From the NCBI GenBank assembly GCA_051657715.1, contig JBOFLF010000055.1, positions 29,386 through 93,385 on the forward strand: 64,000 bases of DNA, read 5' to 3'. Below the pieces are notes generated by a model, which was not told the DNA's origin, did no database searches, and was given only the letters and a program-made list of their open reading frames with translations. Numbering within the stretch: position 1 is the first letter of the stretch; the number at the start of each line of letters is the position of its first letter. Shown here in pieces: positions 61,378 to 64,000 of the stretch. The DNA comes from JBOFBH01 sp051657715 (GTDB lineage Bacteria; Actinomycetota; Actinomycetes; Actinomycetales; Angustibacteraceae). A program made the position numbers and the translations under genes.

Positions 61378-61995
61378 ATGGCTGAACCCCCCGCTGCCCC
61401 TGGCGTGCCGCTGCCAGATCACCTGTTCGTCGGCATCGACCACGTCGGTATCGCCGTCCCGGACCTGGAGCCCGCGATCGCGTTCTACCGCACCACGTTC
61501 GGCATGACCGTGCTGCACGAGGAGGTCAACCAGGAGCAGGGGGTACACGAGGCGATGCTCGGCTTCGCCGGACAGCCTGGAAGCACCGGGCACCGTCGCA
61601 GTGACGGCACGTGCCTCCAGCTGCTCGCGCCGCTGACGCCGACGTCGACGATCGCCCGTTTCCTGGACCGCAACGGCCCTGGCATGCAGCAGCTCGCCTA
61701 CCGCGTCACCGACGTCGAGGCGGCCGGACAGGCACTGCGCCGACGCGGCCTGCGGCTGCTGTACGACGAGCCCCGCACCGGTACCGCGGGCGCCCGGATC
61801 AACTTCGTGCACCCCAAGGACGCGGGTGGGGTATTGGTCGAGCTAGTCGAGGCGTCGGGCGGCTCAGCAGTCGACGCGGCGGACGAGACACCAGCCGACG
61901 AGACGGGGCTCGTCGGGACAGCGCCCACCACGGCAACGCCCGCCGGGACAGCGCCTGGCAAGGCGCTCGACAGCCATCAGGACGGTCGGCCGTGA
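61378..61995 (+). CDS. mce: Methylmalonyl-CoA epimerase
   Basis: Predicted 205 aa VOC-superfamily metalloenzyme that interconverts (2R)- and (2S)-methylmalonyl-CoA. FVGIDHVGIAVPDLEPAIAFYRTTFGM (metal His about 22), EVNQEQGVHEAML, LQLLAPL and RINFVHPKDAGGVLVELVE (metal Glu) are family motifs. The third-strand motif reads GPGMQQLAYRV, where many epimerases have GEGxHHIAF, so one metal position may be Gln instead of His. I recall the same QQ form in mycobacterial relatives. The last 55 residues are a variable Ala/Thr/Asp tail with short repeats. A GTGA overlap couples it to the next gene. Confidence 0.93.
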   Translation: MAEPPAAPGVPLPDHLFVGIDHVGIAVPDLEPAIAFYRTTFGMTVLHEEVNQEQGVHEAMLGFAGQPGSTGHRRSDGTCLQLLAPLTPTSTIARFLDRNGPGMQQLAYRVTDVEAAGQALRRRGLRLLYDEPRTGTAGARINFVHPKDAGGVLVELVEASGGSAVDAADETPADETGLVGTAPTTATPAGTAPGKALDSHQDGRP

Positions 61996-63104
61996 GGTGG
62001 CTGCGGCGCCGGGCGGCGGACCCGCCGGACCCAGAAGCGGGCGAGCCACGACGGCCAGGAGCGCCGCTCAACCAACAGTCGCCCTTCTACCTCGGCTTCG
62101 TCGGGGCGCTCGGAGTTTTCGTCGCCTGGGGACTGGTCATCGCGGTCCAACGGCTGTCGGCTGTGTTGACCTTGCTCCTGGTCGCGCTGTTCTTCGCGCT
62201 CGGCCTGGACCCGGTCGTCCAGAACCTGCAACGTCGCGGGATGCGCCGCGGCTGGGCCGTGCTGACGGTGCTGCTCGGCGTCATCGCAGTGTTCGTCGGG
62301 GTCATCTCGCTGGTGGTGCCGCCAGTGGTGCGCGAGGCCACCGACCTGGCCACCCAAGCTCCGGACTACCTGGAGAACCTGGTGAACAGCCGCCTGGTAC
62401 GGGACCTGGACAGCCAGTACGGCATCATCAGCCGCGCCCAGGAGCAGCTGCAGCAGCGGGCCACGGACCAGTCGCTGTGGACGTCCTTGTTCGGCGGAGT
62501 GCTCGGGGCCGGGGCCCGGGTGGTGTCGGGCCTGTTCAGCGCGTTCACGGTGTTGGTCCTCACGCTGTACTTCCTGGCCTCGCTGGGGGCGGTGAAGAAC
62601 GCGCTGTACCGGGTGGTGCCGGTCAGCCGCCGGCCGCGGGTCGAGTTCCTCGCCGAGGAGGTCAGCCGCCGGGTCGGCGGGTACTTCCTCGGCCAGATCG
62701 CGGTCGCCACGATCAACGGCCTGTGCAGCTACCTGCTGATGCTGGTCCTGGACATCCCCTACGCCGCGGTGCTGGCCGTCTGCGTGGGCCTGCTCGGCCT
62801 GATCCCCCTGGTGGGCGCCACGATCGGGGCGGTCCTGGTGATCGTGGTGGCGCTGTTCCAGTCCGGCGTGACCGCGCTCGTGGTGGTCATCTACTACGTG
62901 ATCTACCAGCAGGTGGAGAACTACCTGATCGCGCCCCGGGTGATGCGGCGCACGGTCGCGGTGCCAGGGGCGATCACCGTGATCGCCGCGCTGGCCGGCG
63001 GCACCCTGCTCGGCGTCCTCGGTGCGCTGATGGCCATCCCGGCGGCAGCGGCACTCCTGCTGATCTACGAGGAGGTGCTCGTCCCCCGTCAGGAGCGGCA
63101 CTGA
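61992..63104 (+). CDS. AI-2E family (PerM-type) membrane permease
   Basis: Predicted 370 aa polytopic membrane protein with about 7-8 hydrophobic segments. QSPFYLGFVGALGVFVAWGLVIAV opens the family region. VSRRVGGYFLGQIAVATINGLCSYLLMLVLDIPYAAVLAVCVGLLGLIPLVGATIG and YQQVENYLIAPRVMRRTVAVPGAITVIAAL are the AI-2E transporter signature. Members export diverse solutes or act as ion antiporters, and the substrate here is unknown. GTG at 61992 overlaps the mce stop by 4 nt, so the two are co-translated, although a biochemical link is not obvious. A long soluble loop lies at about 105-180. Confidence 0.92.
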   Translation: MRWLRRRAADPPDPEAGEPRRPGAPLNQQSPFYLGFVGALGVFVAWGLVIAVQRLSAVLTLLLVALFFALGLDPVVQNLQRRGMRRGWAVLTVLLGVIAVFVGVISLVVPPVVREATDLATQAPDYLENLVNSRLVRDLDSQYGIISRAQEQLQQRATDQSLWTSLFGGVLGAGARVVSGLFSAFTVLVLTLYFLASLGAVKNALYRVVPVSRRPRVEFLAEEVSRRVGGYFLGQIAVATINGLCSYLLMLVLDIPYAAVLAVCVGLLGLIPLVGATIGAVLVIVVALFQSGVTALVVVIYYVIYQQVENYLIAPRVMRRTVAVPGAITVIAALAGGTLLGVLGALMAIPAAAALLLIYEEVLVPRQERH

Positions 63105-63169
63105 CCGCGATGTCGGTCTGAATGCCTCGATGGGTGGCAGGCGCTCCGCGACCCGGTTGGGACAGCGAC

Positions 63170-63979
63170 TCAGGACGCCGGGTGCAACGCCGCCCCGGCA
63201 GGGCCGTGCCAGGCGGTCGGGAGCGGCACTCGGCCAGGTGCCACCCGGGCGACGATCTCGTCCAGCGCCCGACGCACGTACGGCTCACCGACCCACAGGT
63301 GTCGACCCCCGGCGATCGCCACCACCTCAGCCTGCGGGATGGCGGCGAATCGGCGCCGCGCCTCGTCCGGCCGCAGGTAGTCGTCCAGCTCTGGGACCAA
63401 CGCGACCACCGGCTTGCCGGAGGACGCCCACCGCCGCAAGTCCGCCACCTCGCTGAACCGCAGGGGCGGGCTGAGCAGGATCGCCCCGACCACCGCGGGG
63501 TCGCACCCGTGCATCAGCGCCAGGTCGGTGCCGAACGACCAGCCGAGCAACCACGGCGCCGGCAGCGACTGGAACTCCGCGAACTCGATGGCCGCCGCGA
63601 CGTCGTACCGCTCCCCCATCGCGTGGTCGAACCGACCCTCGCTGGTGCCTCGCGGGCTGCTGGTACCGCGGGTGTTGAACCGCAGCACCGCGACATCGCC
63701 CAGTGCGGGCAGCCGGTAGGAGGCCTTGCGTAACACGTGCGAGTCCATGAAGCCGCCGTGCGTGGGGAGCGGGTGCAGCGTGACCAGGGTGGCGACCGGA
63801 TCGCGGTCCGGCGGCAGCGCCAGTTCACCGACCAGCCGCAGACCATCCGCGGTGTACAGCTCGATGTCCTGACGGCGGGCCGGCAGCACCGAGTTCGCAC
63901 GGATCATCCCGGGGTGGAAGACATGCGAATCGGCCACGTCGGCCAGCGTCCCGGCTCGGGCCTCGTCGGGTGGCTCCAT
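63170..63979 (-). CDS. Alpha/beta hydrolase
   Basis: Predicted 269 aa soluble hydrolase-fold protein. TLVTLHPLPTHGGFMDSHVLRK near the oxyanion hole, the nucleophile elbow PWLLGWSFGTDLALMHG (GxSxG), and Asp/His candidates in VPELDDYLRPDEARRRF and AIAGGRHLWVG complete a plausible triad. It resembles the dienelactone-hydrolase-like/COG2945 group of small cytosolic hydrolases. The substrate is unknown. It is convergent with the AI-2E gene, and only 20 bp remain to the window edge behind its start, so upstream context is not visible. Confidence 0.88.
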   Translation of the reverse strand: MEPPDEARAGTLADVADSHVFHPGMIRANSVLPARRQDIELYTADGLRLVGELALPPDRDPVATLVTLHPLPTHGGFMDSHVLRKASYRLPALGDVAVLRFNTRGTSSPRGTSEGRFDHAMGERYDVAAAIEFAEFQSLPAPWLLGWSFGTDLALMHGCDPAVVGAILLSPPLRFSEVADLRRWASSGKPVVALVPELDDYLRPDEARRRFAAIPQAEVVAIAGGRHLWVGEPYVRRALDEIVARVAPGRVPLPTAWHGPAGAALHPAS

Positions 63980-64000
63980 CGCCGCCGAGCGTAGTCTCCC

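Noticed and set aside
63105..63169. Terminator GACCG-CGATGT-CGGTC after the AI-2E gene
   Set aside because: The stem is only five pairs, too weak to call in GC-rich DNA.

Overview
The window comes from a high-GC actinobacterium. Evidence for this is the strong G/C bias at third codon positions, frequent GTG starts, a Wag31-type DivIVA next to sepF and ftsZ, a GlgE/TreS/maltokinase glucan pathway, a DUF3040 protein and a MurE with the meso-diaminopimelate DNPR motif. Gene order resembles Streptomyces and Mycobacterium in several blocks, but the genus cannot be named from sequence alone. A Frankiales/Acidothermales-like lineage is only a guess. No rRNA, tRNA, CRISPR, IS element or prophage was seen.

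Layout. (1) 1-22743, minus strand: a nearly complete division and cell-wall (dcw) cluster. In transcription order it reads mraZ, rsmH, ftsL, ftsI, murE, murF, mraY, murD, ftsW, murG, murC, ftsQ, ftsZ, pgeF, yggS, sepF, yggT, wag31, a short DksA/TraR zinc-finger gene, lspA, a pseudouridine synthase and the 5' end of dnaE. Many junctions are 4-nt ATGA/GTGA overlaps. Four direct boxes at exact 10-bp spacing lie upstream of mraZ and look like the MraZ operator. (2) 23114-27856, plus strand: a moxR / DUF58 / transglutaminase operon. (3) 27895-37508, minus strand: a DUF3040 protein, a methyltransferase, a MetE-like protein, mnmA, a cysteine desulfurase, etfA, etfB, two YbjN-domain genes flanking an enoyl-CoA hydratase, and a DUF503 gene. 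(4) 37644-52798: alpha-glucan metabolism, with glgX (+), glgP (-), glgE (+), treS (+), a continuous maltokinase-GlgB reading frame (+) and a phosphoglucomutase (+). (5) 52912-63979: a thioredoxin/TPR protein, an unknown membrane protein with its lipoprotein partner, an isobutyryl-CoA-mutase-type large subunit, a 5'-truncated ABC-2 permease remnant, meaB, a thiolase, methylmalonyl-CoA epimerase, an AI-2E-type permease and an alpha/beta hydrolase.

How the genes work together. The dcw block makes lipid II and the divisome. The glg/tre block interconverts trehalose, maltose-1-phosphate and branched alpha-glucan. TreS and maltokinase feed GlgE, GlgB branches the product, GlgX and GlgP degrade it, and Pgm links glucose-1-P to glucose-6-P. 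The mutase, meaB, thiolase and epimerase belong to coenzyme-B12-dependent acyl-CoA metabolism. The electron-transfer flavoprotein and enoyl-CoA hydratase suggest fatty-acid oxidation.

The most unusual feature is not a gene. Short tandem repeats (12, 15, 18, 21 or 27 bp, all multiples of three where they fall inside genes) are inserted in frame in many otherwise conserved proteins: MurC, MurG, MurD, MurF, MurE, FtsI, FtsL, RsmH, GlgX, maltokinase, GlgB, the mutase and others. Different genes have different repeat units, so this looks like local slippage or expansion tolerated in linkers and termini rather than spread of one mobile repeat.
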